The notes under the pieces: model-generated
What the model was told of the DNA's origin: nothing
The model's input: only the letters and a program-made list of their open reading frames with translations
Database searches by the model: none
Position numbers and translations under genes: made by a program
In this document: piece by piece, positions 51,546-63,339 of the stretch
Layout of the letters: every line of letters starts with the position of its first letter
Position numbering within the stretch: the first letter of the stretch is position 1
Source of the DNA: Eriocheir sinensis
Taxonomy: Eukaryota > Arthropoda > Malacostraca > Decapoda > Varunidae
Assembly: GCF_024679095.1 (NCBI RefSeq)
Contig: NC_066509.1
Location: 18,554,098 to 18,618,097 of the forward strand
Length of the DNA: 64,000 bases
Direction: 5' to 3'

Positions 51546-53675
51546 ATAGATGATGGATCGTGGTTGGGGTGTGGTAGAGGGTTAAGATATGGTTGTGGTG
51601 GTGTGGCAGGGGGTTGTAGAAGTGTGGCATGGTTGTAGTTTGTAGGGTGGCACGGTGTTGTAGGTTTATGAGGGGTCTGGCAGGGTGTGATGGTTTGTTG
51701 ACAGGTTGTTTTTGTGCTTATGGGGTCTGCCAGGGTGTTGTAATGGCGTGGAAGGGTGTGCTGAGGGTGAGCCATGGGTGTAGGGTATGTCAGTGATGTA
51801 GCAGGGTGTGGCAGGGGTGACGGATGGCGCTGTGAGTCGCCGTGACCTGTGAGCCTTGGAGGATAACTCGGCCCAACAGCCACCTCGGCCCCGCCACGCC
51901 CAGAGCCCTTTCTGCCTCCCCCCCCCCCCTCCCTTCTCCACCCCCTGCCCTGCCACCCTGCCATCCACCCCACCTCTCTATCTCCCCGCCCCGGCATACT
52001 CAAGGGATTCAAGATGGCCCACAAACTACCTCGCCCAACACCCACTTACTTTTTTTTTCTTTCCTTTTTTTCTTTTTTTCATCTTTTAGCTATCTGTTGT
52101 TCTCCTTTCGATTGTTTCGTTTTAACACTTCTTTTTAGCAACTTCACTCATCTAACACTTCAAGAACCAAATTACTTTCTTCGTTTTCCTTTCTATTTAT
52201 TTTTTTAATTTTTTTTACTTTTTCATAATTTGACTTTTCAATTTTTTCCTCTATTTTTTTCAGTTTTTCTTTCAAGAACCTCATATTTCTCATCTTAAAC
52301 AGCTTCACTTATCCGACACTCTCAGCCAATTAACCTTTTTCCTTTATTTATTTATTTTATTTTTCAACGTTTTTCGTTTATTTACTATTATCTGTTATTT
52401 TCCTTTTTACTACTTGAATGTGCTTCTTCGGAACTACTTCACCTCTCATCCTTTGGCTACTTCATCAAATGTGTTTTCATCCCATTATTTTTTCCTTTAT
52501 GATTTTCCTCTTCGTATCATCTAACCTGGTTTTCCCCGAGTTTTATAATTCGTTCATTAACATTTTTCTCTTGTTAAGTTTTTCCTCTTATTTTTACTCC
52601 CTTTTATATCCTCTTCTTCATTTGACGTTTTCTTTTTTTTACCTACAAACTTTTTTCCATGAGCTCGTTCCATTAACTTCTCTTCCCCGTTTCTTCTTGT
52701 ATTTTTTCAATCCACGTCGTAAATACACATTACCAGCCTTCCCGTGCCTACCTTCTGTTCCTAAGCCATTTTTTTTCTTCTTTTTATAGTCTTCTTCGTT
52801 TTTTCTACCTTCTTTCGACCTGCAAATTAAACCTGATATTTTCGCAGCACTTTTTTTTTACTTTTTTTTTCGATTCCAATAACTTTTTAACCTTCACTTT
52901 CACCGATTTTGTTTTCTTCTCATTGACGTTTTTCCTGTCTTTGACCCTCACACTACCTAATCTTCTCTGAGCCCAGTTTATAGTTTTTCTTTCCTATGTT
53001 TATTTTTATCGACATGCAAACTACTTTCTTTTACTTTCCCTCCCTTGCTCACGTTCTCCCTTGTCTTCCTTCATTATCAACTACATTTAATTACACAACT
53101 TTCAACAACGTCTTTCTTCACCTATCTTCTCTTTTTTTTGTTTTGATTTATCTCTAGTTCCCCTCCATTTTTTTCTTGACTTAATATGTACTCCAATTAC
53201 TTGGTTACAGCCTCTTCCCTTGCCTATTTTTTTTAATATTTTCTTCCGCATATTACTTTCCACTTACAGCCTGCCCTAATATTTTTTTTCATATTGTTGA
53301 AACCTGCTGTCTAGTTTATTTCCCATTACTTTTCTTACTTATTGATTATTTTTTTTCGTTTTTGGATTCGTTATAGCGGTAGTATCTACATTTTCTTGGT
53401 CATCATCTTCAGTTATTTTGTTCACACACGTATCCTCACTTCTTTCGTTTTTCCCTCAATATTTTGTGGACTCATTTCTTACCTTCGTATATTGTCGTTT
53501 ATATCTATTTCTAATTTTACTTTTTTATTTTTTTTATACCTCATTATACTTTCCTTTCACTTTCGCCTTTGGCCTCGTTTGTGTTGTCATGTTTTCATTC
53601 TCCTCATTTTCCGTTCGTTTGCTATTCCCTCGTTTGGCACTTAATAACATAATGCTTTTAGTTTTGAGATCTGAA

Positions 53676-53678
<3 letters not shown>
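51546..53678. other. Unassigned DNA, T-rich from 52,040
   Basis: 51,546-52,030 is G-rich then C-rich. 52,040-53,660 is T-rich with runs of up to ten T and no domain-bearing frame. No gene supported. Confidence 0.5.
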
Positions 53679-53747
<69 letters not shown>

Positions 53748-53762
53748 GATTCTCTCTCTCTC
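53679..53762. repeat. (GT)33 then (TC)6
   Basis: GT at 53,679-53,744, a short spacer ACTGAT, then TC at 53,751-53,762. The TC run is the complement of the (GA)n that ends family B LINE copy 2. Confidence 0.93.
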
Positions 53763-56700
53763 TTTTTTATTTAAACATATGCAAATGTATACTATTTATA
53801 TACCCAAAGGTGCACTGTCGTGTGCTGCCTATTCAAAGGGCAGAATAAAGTCTATATAAAAAATAACTACATAAACTATAAAAAAATATATATACTATAA
53901 AAAAAAACATACAATACAGAATACATGTGAAGGCACTGCACACTACACTGTGCCACTGCTCCACCACGAGTGTAAGTGGAGGGGAGGAGCCCTCCAGTGG
54001 TGGGCCGACAGTTTTATTTTTGGGTGTTCATCTCCTGGATGTTTGGTACACAGGCCGTGAAGATGTCTCACATCCTGTAGACTCTTCCTGAAAAGGTGCG
54101 CTGGTGCCGGCTGGTACGGGAACACGGCACCTCCACTGCGTCACCACGGATAACACCGTTCTCGTGTCCCGCGTGGTGACTCTCGGAGGTTGGTGTTAGC
54201 CTGCCAGATGTGGCACTCCTGCACTTGTGCCTTGTGAAACACCACAAGAGCAACTACGTCCTGCGGTGCTCCAAGGAGTCGACGGAGCTGAGAGTTTCCT
54301 GCCCGGTTGGGGGGTCTACCGCATCCACCAGTCGCAGTACCCTTCTCTGGATGGCGTCGAGTCTCCCGCTGTACGAGGCAGCACACGACATCCAAGAGAG
54401 GGCAGCGTACTCCAGGTAAGGCCGTGTCTGGGCCTTGTAGAGCAACAGCCTCCCTTTTTTCTCGAGGAAGCTGGCCACCCTTCGCAGGCAGGAGACTCTG
54501 TGGGAGGCCTTTTGGGCAATGTGTTTGATGTGGCTGTCAAACCGTAGCCCTCGATCCACTTCCTCTCCCAGAATCTTGACGGATTCCTGGAGTGGGAAGG
54601 GGACGCCACCAAAGCTTAGCTTCCCCTCCACTGCTGGCCCGGCAGTGGGGGATCGAGAGACCACCATTGCCTGGGTCTTCTCTGGGGCAAAGGTCACCTG
54701 CCAGCGGGCACCCCACTCCTGTAGCACCTTCAACTGCTGATTGACCTCGTCAGCAGCTCGCCCACTGTCTTGTCGGGGGTAGGTGCAGGAGAGAGTGCAG
54801 TCATCAGCGTAAGCTGAGACTGCTGGCAACTGTCGGAGAAGGTCGTCCACATATATGTTCCACAGAACTGGCCCTATGACTGAGCCCTGTGGCACTGATG
54901 CCTCCACTGGCAAGGAGTCGGACGTCTGCCCGTTGACGACAACCTGGAGGGTCCTTCCTTGAAGGTAATCTCCCAGGAGCTGAAGGAGGTCGCCTTGAAT
55001 GCCCTTAGCACGGAGTTTTTCAAGGAGACCTCCGTGCCACACCCAGTCAAAGGCACCCGCTGTGTCCAGGGCTACCACGACAGTGTCCAGGCCGTCGTCA
55101 AGGGCGTCCTGCCAGTTCTTGGTGAGGAGTATCAGCAGATCGGAGGTGGACCGGCCAGGTCTGAACCCATACTGTTGGTCCGAGGGGAGGTAGTTGTCCT
55201 TGAGGTGGCGATAGACTACGTCTGCCACGACCCTCTCGAACACTTTCCCCGCCACAGACAACAAGGAGATAGGCCGGTAGTTTTTGGGGTCAGACCTGGA
55301 GCTCTTCTTGTGGACGAGAACCACCCGAGCCTTTTGCCACGCCGATGGCCAGGTGTTTTTCCGGAGGCAGGCAGAGAAGACTGTGGTGGGAGGGGCAGCC
55401 AACTCGTGGGCACACTGCTTCAGCAGGTGCGGGCTGAGGTCATCGGGGCCGGTCGCCTTCTGGGTGTCCATCCCTCGCAGCAGGCGCTCGACCAACACCT
55501 GTGTCACCTCCACCTTCGTGACAGTCTCCTCGCACTGCTGTTCCAGATGTGGCGGTGTCTGTCCGGGGTTATCCACCCTCATCTTCTCGGTGAAGAGACT
55601 GGCCAGCCGCTGGGCTTTCTCCTTGCTGTTGGTGGCCACTGTTCCATTTTGTCTTGAGAGAGGAGGAATCGCATCCTGGCGGCTGATCCCCTGCCTTTCC
55701 TTGACGAGGGACCACCAGGTCTTATTTCCTACCCCTGCTCCACACAGCTTGCGCCTCATGTCTTCCTCCCACTTCCTTATGGCCCACTTGCTTGTCACCA
55801 CCATCCTCCTGCAGGCCGCACGGTGCAGGACCTTGTTGCGCCGAGTCGGGTTCCGCTTGTAACGGAGCCACGCTGAATACTTAGCGTCAGCAGCAACACG
55901 GCAGCGGTAACCAAACCATGGTTGATCCGCTGGTCTGATGGTGAACTCTCGGTGGGGCACATGTCGCCTCTGGAGGGACAAGAGTCGGGAGGTGAGGGCT
56001 TGTGTTATGCCCTCCGCCCCGCCTTGCAGCACAGAAGGCCACGCCATGTGGCTCAGGTCACGGCGTAAGGAGTTCCAGTCAGCCTTATCCCACAGCCAGA
56101 TCGTGCGGGCGGTGGCCTCATCCCGAGCCATCCCCACATCCACCAGGGTCAAGACAGCATGGTGGTCGGAGCTGCCCACGAGTCCCAGCTGGTGACAGCG
56201 TAGAATGTCTTCCTGGAGGTCGGAGATGACGGGGTCCAGCGTCCCGCCCAGCTCGTGAGTAGGAAAGGTTACGTGGTCCGTCAGGCCCTGCACCGCCAAG
56301 AGGGATTCGTAGGCGTTCTGTTCAAAGTGGTGGTTGAGGTCACCTACCAGTAGGATGTGCCTGCAGCTGTGCGCCACTAGCAGGTCGTCCAGGGACTCGG
56401 TGAGGTACCGGAGCGAGACAGGCCCTTGTCGTGGCGGGCGGTACATAGCGCACAGCAGGAGGGCAGAGCGGTCAGCCAGCACAACCCGGAAGAACATTGC
56501 CTCCATCTGGGGAGGCGTGTCCACGTCGAGGTGCTGGGTCTGTAGTCCTTCCTTGAAGCAGACAGCCACTCCGCCTCCTGCTCGCTCATGTCGGTCCTTC
56601 CTGTCCCAGTGAGTGTAGCCACGCATCTTGCCAAACGTGGGCTGTCGGCACTATGTCGCAGGGCACAATTGTGGGTCAGGTCTCCGATGTTCGTTCGGAG

Positions 56701-56950
56701 ACCACGTACATTGGCGGAGATGACCTTTAGTTGACGGCGGGGGGGTTGTGGCTGTACCATGACGGTGGGGCCAGCGGTCCGCCGTGGTGCTGTGTAGGAG
56801 GGCTCGTCTGGGGGTGTCCGGGGAAGGGGGGGTTTCACTGCCAGTCCGGGATGTGACTCCAGGCCCCCGGCTGTGGAAGAAGCGGGCGGGTCTGTGGTAG
56901 GGTCTCTCTCTCTCTCTCGATCCTTCCCTGCCTTGCTCATATTGTTCTCT
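53751..56950 (-). mobile_element. Family B LINE copy 2, 5'-truncated
   Basis: A minus-strand element whose 3' terminus reads TTTAAATAAAAAA then (GA)6, the same ending as copy 1 at 19,960-19,998. The 3' UTR occupies about 53,763-53,940 and ORF2 about 53,941-56,760. Near 56,950 the sequence passes into pyrimidine-rich DNA. No ORF1 finger or zinc knuckles are present. Confidence 0.82.
53943..56760 (-). pseudogene. Family B LINE ORF2: endonuclease plus RT, copy 2
   Basis: The N-terminus reads SANVRGLRTNIGDLTHN, then a deletion and frame change near 56,640 remove the segment with the catalytic Glu (TETFL in copy 1). From 56,626 some 790 codons are open. They include GGGVAVCFKEG, MYRPPRQG, LVGDLNHHFE, LVGSSDHHAVL, QPWFGYRCRVA, KATGPDDLSPHLL, WQKARVVLVHKK, PKNYRPISLLS and QYGFRPGRS. 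Motif A is VVALDTAGAFDWVWH, motif B SVPQGSVIGPVLW and motif C AYADDCTLS. After LEHRRT at 54,254 the last ~100 codons (VFHKAQVQE, RTSRHQRTFSGRV and on to 53,943) are spread over three frames. The RT core looks intact, but the endonuclease deletion and tail frameshifts argue against activity. Confidence 0.85.
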
Positions 56951-58168
56951 TTGTTTCAATATTTATCGTCTTCGTACCTCCTCCCTTTCCATCCTTCTCA
57001 CAATTTCCTCTTTCTGACTTTACTTCTTTCACCCCTCCTCTTTCTCCTTATCCTTCCCTACTCCTGCTCCTTAACTTCCTCCACCTCCTCTTCCTTAACT
57101 TCTTATTTCCCCTCCTTATCTTCTTTTTCTCCTCCTTATCTTCTTTTTCTCCTCCTTAGCTTCTTATTTTTCCTCCTTATCTTCTTATCCTCCTTATCTT
57201 TTTTTATCCTCCTTATCTTTTTTTTTCTCCTATTTTCCTCTTACCTCTCTTATTCTCCTATTATCCTTTTCCGACACTTTCTTCCCCGTCTCTTGCTCTC
57301 TTTTTAGCTGTCCTCCCACTTTCGCTTCCTCCCTCCTTTCCAGCTCTCCCCCTCCCCCCCTCCGCCCTTGAGCAGGTGAAATTACCTGTTTAAGGGAAAA
57401 TCAGTGAATTAATTAAAGCCCCTGAGAGTTAGAATGGGAGGAAGGGGAGGCAAGCTGGAGGAAGGGGGGGGGGGAGTGAAAGTGGAGGAGAGGGGAAAGG
57501 AGAGAAGGTAATGAAGGGGGAAAGGGTTACAGGAGAGACAGAAGCAATAATTAGGGAAGAGAGGAAGGAGAAGGGGGAGGTAAACGGGAGGACAGGAGAA
57601 AGGAGAGGTGGAGGGAAGGGAGGTAAGAGAAAGAAAAACGAATGAAGGGAACGGCAATAAGAAAGAGGTAGATAAGACAGAGGAGAGGTGGAGAAAAGAA
57701 AGACAAAGAAAAGAATGAAATGTAGCGGAGAGGAAAAGGAGGGAAAGAGATAGGAATGTAAGGTAGAGAGAAGGAGATAGAAGCAAGGAATGAGGGATGA
57801 AGAGAGTGTGAGAAGAAGTAAATAATATAGGGATGGAAAGATTGAGGGAATATGGAGGACTCAGATAGGAAAAGAGGAGAGACGAGAGGAGGGAAGACAA
57901 ATAAGAATGTGAAGAGAGAAGAAGATAAAAGGGAGGAATATGTGAATGGAATTGCCAGGGTAAAGGTTGGTGAATAGTTTGGTGATGGTCGTGAAGGTGA
58001 TGATTGTGAGGTCAGTGATGATTGTGAGGGTGGTGGTGGTGGTAATGGTGTTGATAAATAATTTGTATTGGTGGCATTGTGTATTGGAAATTAGGGCAGG
58101 TAGATAATGGTGATTATGGTGACGGTAATGAATTGAATTGAAGGGCGGTGGTGGTGGGGATGATGGAA
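56951..58168. repeat. Low-complexity DNA flanking the LTR element
   Basis: 56,950-57,360 is C/T-rich (TCCTCCTTATCTTC repeats). 57,420-57,960 is A/G-rich. 57,965-58,168 is a loose GATGGTGATTGTGAGGGTGG repeat that resumes at 61,132 beyond the LTR element. Confidence 0.7.
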
Positions 58169-58172
58169 GGAG

Positions 58173-58585
58173 TGTTGGTGGTAGCGAGTGTTCTAAGTGC
58201 TAATCGGTTCACGGATAGAGAAAATCATATCCGCCAGGGTTACTTTATTGGACAAAACTTACAGAGCTCATCACGACAAGGACAACACATATGATAGGTG
58301 TTTGTTTGTGTATGCGTTTGTGTGAATGTTGTTTGTGTAGGTTAACATTTAAGTGTTGGTGTATGTGGAACAATGTAACGGTGGACGACAAGAGAACGTG
58401 GACGGACAGTCAAAGGTAAACGAATACAAGGAAAGTTAACGATGAAGACGCGACAAGACAGACTGGCAGACACAGTGACGATGGACATTACATGAAAACA
58501 CTGAGAATCTTAGTCTCTCTTTGCAGCACCCCATTTTCTTGTCACTGAGGGGAAGGAACACGGAATTTGAGCGGTGACTGCTACA
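58173..58585 (-). repeat. 3' LTR (413 bp)
   Basis: TG...CA termini on the minus strand. AATAAA (plus-strand TTTATT at 58,244-58,249) lies about 70 bases from the LTR's 3' end, a usual place for the polyadenylation signal. Confidence 0.93.
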
Positions 58586-58600
58586 GATTACTCCCCCCCA
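58586..58600 (-). promoter_or_regulatory. Polypurine tract
   Basis: On the minus strand TGGGGGGGAGTAATC lies directly before the 3' LTR. It is the expected plus-strand primer site, with a short non-purine end. Confidence 0.75.
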
Positions 58601-58759
58601 GTGACGAGGAAGGAGGAACGAAATCTTCCCTGGTGCTGGGGCGCTGTGGCAGACGGTGATGCGTTGCGATGAGTAGCGTTGTGTAGAGTTGTGTCGAGAT
58701 GCGCGGTAAGTTGCGCTGAGTAGTTGCGTTGAGGTGCGCGGTAAGTTGCGCTGAGTAGA

Positions 58760-59120
58760 GTTGCGTTGAGTAGTTCAGCTACGGTGAGTCGAGCTGGGGC
58801 GAGTAGTACAGTGACAACAGCTACGGTGAGTCGAGCTGGAGTGAGTAATGCAGTGACAACAGCTACGGTGAGTCGAGCTGGAGTGAGTAGTGCAGTGACA
58901 ACAGCTACGGTGAGTCGAGCTGGAGTGAGTAATGCGGTGACAACAGCTACGGTGAGTCGAGCTGGAGTGAGTAATGCGGTGACAACAGCTACGGTGAGTC
59001 GAGCTGGAGTGAGTAATGAGGTGACAACAGCTACGGTGAGTCGAGCTGGAGTGAGTAGCGCGTAGGAGACAGCTACGGGGAGTCGAGCTGGAGTGAGTAG
59101 CGTAGGAGACAGCTACGGTG
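58760..59120. repeat. 42-bp minisatellite inside the LTR element, about 8 copies
   Basis: Units contain AGCTACGGTGAGTCGAGCTG, GAGTGAGTA and GTGACAAC. Being a multiple of 3 it keeps frames open (SRAGVS on plus, THSSSTHRS on minus). Upstream, 58,660-58,760 holds smaller GTTGCGTTGAG repeats. Downstream to 59,250 are GAGCAGCGAG and GTGAGGTGGGCTGC repeats. Confidence 0.92.
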
Positions 59121-59439
59121 AGTCGAGCTGAAGTGTTGAGCAGCGATGAGTTGAGCAGCGAGGGGTTGAGCAGCGAGGAGTTGAGCAGCGTGAGGTGGGC
59201 TGCATGAGGTGGGCTGCGTGAGGTGGGCTGCGTGAGGTGGGCTGCGGTGAGTTGAGTGGTTGGCTGTTTAATAGATCCTGGAAGGCTTGAATCCGCACTC
59301 CCGAATCGCGAACCACGTAGACGGGTCCTGAGCAGAAGAGTAGTGCTCTGAAGGACACCGCCGTAGTAGAGGAAGAGTTGCATGTCGTCGTCAGGTATGG
59401 TGAAGTCGAGCGGCGTGGAGATGGGCAACAAGCACTGGC

Positions 59440-59790
59440 GTAAACGCGCCGGGGGCCACGGCAGTCATAGAGTGCGTCGAGGGAACTGCGTGTGAAGGCG
59501 CTAGCTGACAGCGTGTCAGGGGCCTCGGCAGTCGGTGAGAGTAGAACGACTGCGTGTATTAAAGGCGCCAGCTGCCAGCGTGTCAGGGGCCTCGGCAGTC
59601 CGTGAGGGCGTCGAATGACTGCGTGGTAAGGCGCTAGATGCCAGCGTGCCAGGGACCACAGCCGGTTGAGAATTGAGGGGCGCAAGCATGTGCCAGGAGC
59701 CGCGGCAGTCCGTGAGAGTAAAACGAACTGCGTGTACTGTAGGCGCTGGCACGTGCCAGGGGCCTCTGTGGCTCGGGGAATGAACCAGTG
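59440..59790. repeat. ~65-75 bp degenerate tandem repeat inside the LTR element
   Basis: Words GGCGCTAGCTG/GGCGCTGGCAC, CAGCGTGTCAGGGGCCTC, GGCAGTC and GTGAGAGTA recur about five times. No protein family is recognised in either strand. Confidence 0.8.
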
Positions 59791-59999
59791 TTCAAAAAGG
59801 CACTGTAACACAACACTGTACACTTAGTGGGAACACTGTGACACTAACTGTTGCTGGGGACTTGCTGCACTGAACTGTTGCTGGACACACTGCACTGTAC
59901 ACAAGGATCCACAAGTGTAGGATAATCCAAGACGGCGGTGGTAGATCCAGGAGGCGGTGGTTAGTCCAGGGGGCAGCTAGTAATCCCAGTGGGGTGTCA

Positions 60000-60480
60000 C
60001 ACTGTGTTTGGGTGTCTCTCTGAGTCTGTGTGGTGTGTGGCGGCGTATACACTGAGTCTGTATGGCGTGTACACCGAGTCTGTGTGTGGCGTGTACACTG
60101 AGTGTGTGGCACTGTGTCTCAGTAATATGTCGCACTGTGTTTGAGTGTTCACTGAGTCTGTGTAGTGTGTCACACGGTGTGCGTGTCTCAGTCGCCGGAC
60201 CAGCAGAAAAGTAGGGAGGAGGCAGGTTTGGTGTGGGTGGGGTTGAGTGGGTGAGCGCCGGAGAAGCACCATGGGGCACAAAGATGCCTGAAGGGCGCTG
60301 AAGATGCCTGGAGGAGGCGCACACAGGGAGCCTAGAAGAGGCGCACAGAGGGAGCCTGGAAGAGGCGCACAGAGGGAGCCTGGAAGAGGCGCACAGAGGG
60401 TGCCTGGAAGAGGCGCACAGAGGGTGCCTGGGGAAGGCACAGAGGGTGCCTGGGGAAGGCGCAGAAGGCGCCTAGGGGAG
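60000..60480. repeat. ACTGAGTCTGTGTG and 24-bp GCGCACAGAGG repeats inside the LTR element
   Basis: 60,000-60,190 has degenerate ACTGAGTCTGTGT and GTACAC words. 60,300-60,470 has about seven units of GCGCACAGAGGGAGCCTGGA plus AGAG. Confidence 0.88.
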
Positions 60481-60694
60481 GGCGGGGGAAAACCCTGAAG
60501 GTGGCAACTACGCCTATGGCGTAATGTTCCTCCCGACCTGAGTGCTCAGCCCCACGAACCCCGAATGGAGGTGAGGATTTTTGCCCCAGGAGAGGGCGGA
60601 CGAATGGACAAGTTATCCTGCCCAGGTCCTCCACTCTAGGAGAGAGTGCCCTTAAAACGGCACCGGCTATAAGCCACCTTGAACCATAGCAACA

Positions 60695-60708
60695 CTCCGG
60701 GGTCACCA
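60695..60708 (-). promoter_or_regulatory. Primer-binding site (tRNA-Trp type)
   Basis: On the minus strand TGGTGACCCCGGAG begins 2 bases after the 5' LTR ends. TGGTGACCCCG is complementary to the CGGGGTCACCA end of arthropod tRNA-Trp, the primer used by several Ty3/Gypsy lineages. Confidence 0.82.
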
Positions 60709-60710
60709 AT

Positions 60711-61127
60711 TGTTGGTGGTAGCGAGTGTTCTAAGTGCTAATCGGTTCACGGATAGAGAAAATCATATCCGCCAGGGTTACTTTATTGGACAAAACTTAC
60801 AGAGCTCATCACGACAAGGACAACACATATGATAGGTGTTTGTTTGTGTATGCGTTTGTGTGAATGTTGTTTGTGTAGGTTAACATTTAAGTGTTGGTGT
60901 ATGTGTGGAACAATGTGTAACGGTGGACGACAAGAGAACGTGGACGGACAGTCAAAGGTAAACGAATACAAGGAAAGTTAACGATGAAGACGCGACAAGA
61001 CAGACTGGCAGACACAGTGACGATGGACATTACATGAAAACACTGAGAATCTTAGTCTCTCTTTGCAGCACCCCATTTTCTTGTCACTGAGGGGAAGGAA
61101 CACGGAATTTGAGCGGTGACTGCTACA
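60711..61127 (-). repeat. 5' LTR (417 bp)
   Basis: Matches the other LTR base for base except two added GT pairs near 60,905-60,920. AATAAA signal at plus-strand 60,782-60,787. The promoter of the element should lie in it, though I see no clear TATA box. Confidence 0.93.
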
Positions 61128-61131
61128 GGAG

Positions 61132-61560
61132 TAAGGATGCAATGGTGATGGTGGTGAGAGTGGATGTGATGGTTTAAAAGGACGTGATGATGGTGAGGGT
61201 GGATATGATTGTTAAAAAAGACGTGATGATGGTGAGGGTGGCTATGATTGTTTAAAAAGACGTGATGATGGTGAGGGAAGATATAATTGTTAAAAAGACG
61301 TGATGACGGTGACTATGATGGTGATGAGGTGATGGATAGTGGTGATGGTGATATTGTAGGTAAAGGAATCGCCACCATTAGCATCATTATGATCATCATC
61401 ACCACCACAGCCTCAACCATAACGTTACCATAATATAATTCAGTTATATACATATAGTTAAGTACAATTCATCTTTTTTTTTCTCTCTCTCTCTCGATAT
61501 ATTATTCACAATCCTTTGTTAGACTTTCGTAATACCACATGTTCCTTCCTAAAGACAGGA
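61132..61560. repeat. ~38-bp tandem repeat and mixed DNA
   Basis: AAAAGACGTGATGATGGTGA with GGGTGG(A/C)TATGATTGTT recurs about four times over 61,170-61,310. The rest is AT-rich DNA without a gene. Confidence 0.8.
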
Positions 61561-62625
<1,065 letters not shown>

Positions 62626-63140
62626 ATCGTAAGGTAGAGAGGAAAGGAAAGGGAAGGGAAGGGAAGGGAGGCGAGGAAAGGGAAGGGGAGGGGAGGGGAG
62701 GGGAGGAGAGGGCATCATAATGGGGAGTAGCCTCCCCGTGTGGTCAGCCTCAGCACAAGGGACGTAAGGTTGAAGGTGACGGACAGGTGAGCCGGGTCGA
62801 CGCTCTTTGATTGGGGCCACCTGGGAAAAGAGAGCGGGGGCTGTTCTTTTTCTTGTTTTTTTTTTGTGTGAGTTTTCTTTCATGTTTTTTTGTGATAATA
62901 AATGCGACGAGAAGATATTAATTAAAAAGAAAGATGATGTAGTTTTATCTCTTGGCTTTTCTACCTCTCGAATTCTTCATTTGAGATACTGTAATGACAC
63001 ACTGCGCCACCGATGAACTAAAAGATCATAGCACCAGCGGCCACTTTTGTGACCAATTCATGACGCCCCCGCCCACACTGTGGACATGAAGGGTGAAGGT
63101 GACCCCGCTCACCGCCGGCGCGGTGACCTTTTAGCTTATC

Positions 63141-63205
63141 AGTGGCGCAGTCGGTATGCTGCCCTGACTTGTACTCAGAAGGTGTGGGTTCGGTTCCCGG
63201 CACTC
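63141..63205 (+). other. tRNA-like segment (SINE head remnant or decayed tRNA)
   Basis: TGGCGCAGTCGGTA fits an A box and GGTTCGGTTCC fits a B box with one mismatch. Between them CTGA-CTTGTAC-TCAG can form an anticodon arm with a TGT anticodon. The flanks do not form a good acceptor stem, so a functional tRNA is unlikely. A SINE head is the better guess. Confidence 0.5.
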
Positions 63206-63308
63206 AGTGGTGTTCGTTACGGATTCTTTTGTCTTCTGTTATTTTGTTCTTTGCTATTACTGATTGCTTTGACTTTCGTTTATTCATGCTATTATTTCTC
63301 CTCCGATC

Positions 63309-63327
63309 TCTCTCTCTCTCTCTCTCT
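63309..63327. repeat. (TC)9-10 beside LINE family C
   Basis: A short perfect TC run about 15 bases upstream of the point where LINE coding sequence begins. Confidence 0.85.
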
Positions 63328-63339
63328 GTCATTCTTAAT

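Larger units (their letters stand above)
58173..61127 (-). mobile_element. Non-autonomous LTR retrotransposon (~2.96 kb), structurally complete
   Basis: Two direct repeats (58,173-58,585 and 60,711-61,127) start TGTAGCAG and end CACCAACA in minus orientation. They differ only by two 2-base GT indels. A 4-base duplication GGAG lies outside both ends (58,169-58,172 and 61,128-61,131). A primer-binding site matching the 3' end of tRNA-Trp and a G-run polypurine tract sit just inside the LTRs. The 2,125-base interior has no gag, protease, RT, RNase H or integrase motif in any frame. It consists largely of minisatellites. By structure it is a TRIM/LARD-like element, probably Ty3/Gypsy-derived from the PBS and 4-bp duplication, mobilised in trans. 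Near-identical LTRs imply recent insertion. Confidence 0.9.

Noticed and set aside
54254..56626. Host reverse transcriptase or an active LINE gene
   Set aside because: All motifs are LINE-type, a homologous copy lies at 17,103-19,884, the endonuclease is deleted in part and the tail is frameshifted, so it is a pseudogene copy.
58775..59823. Gag-like or surface protein encoded inside the LTR element
   Set aside because: Frames are open because of the 42-bp and similar repeats; no zinc knuckle, protease or Gag helix pattern could be read on either strand.
63141..63205. Functional tRNA-Thr (TGT) gene
   Set aside because: Anticodon arm and boxes are recognisable, but the acceptor stem does not pair and the T stem has mismatches. 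A SINE head or decayed tRNA is more likely.
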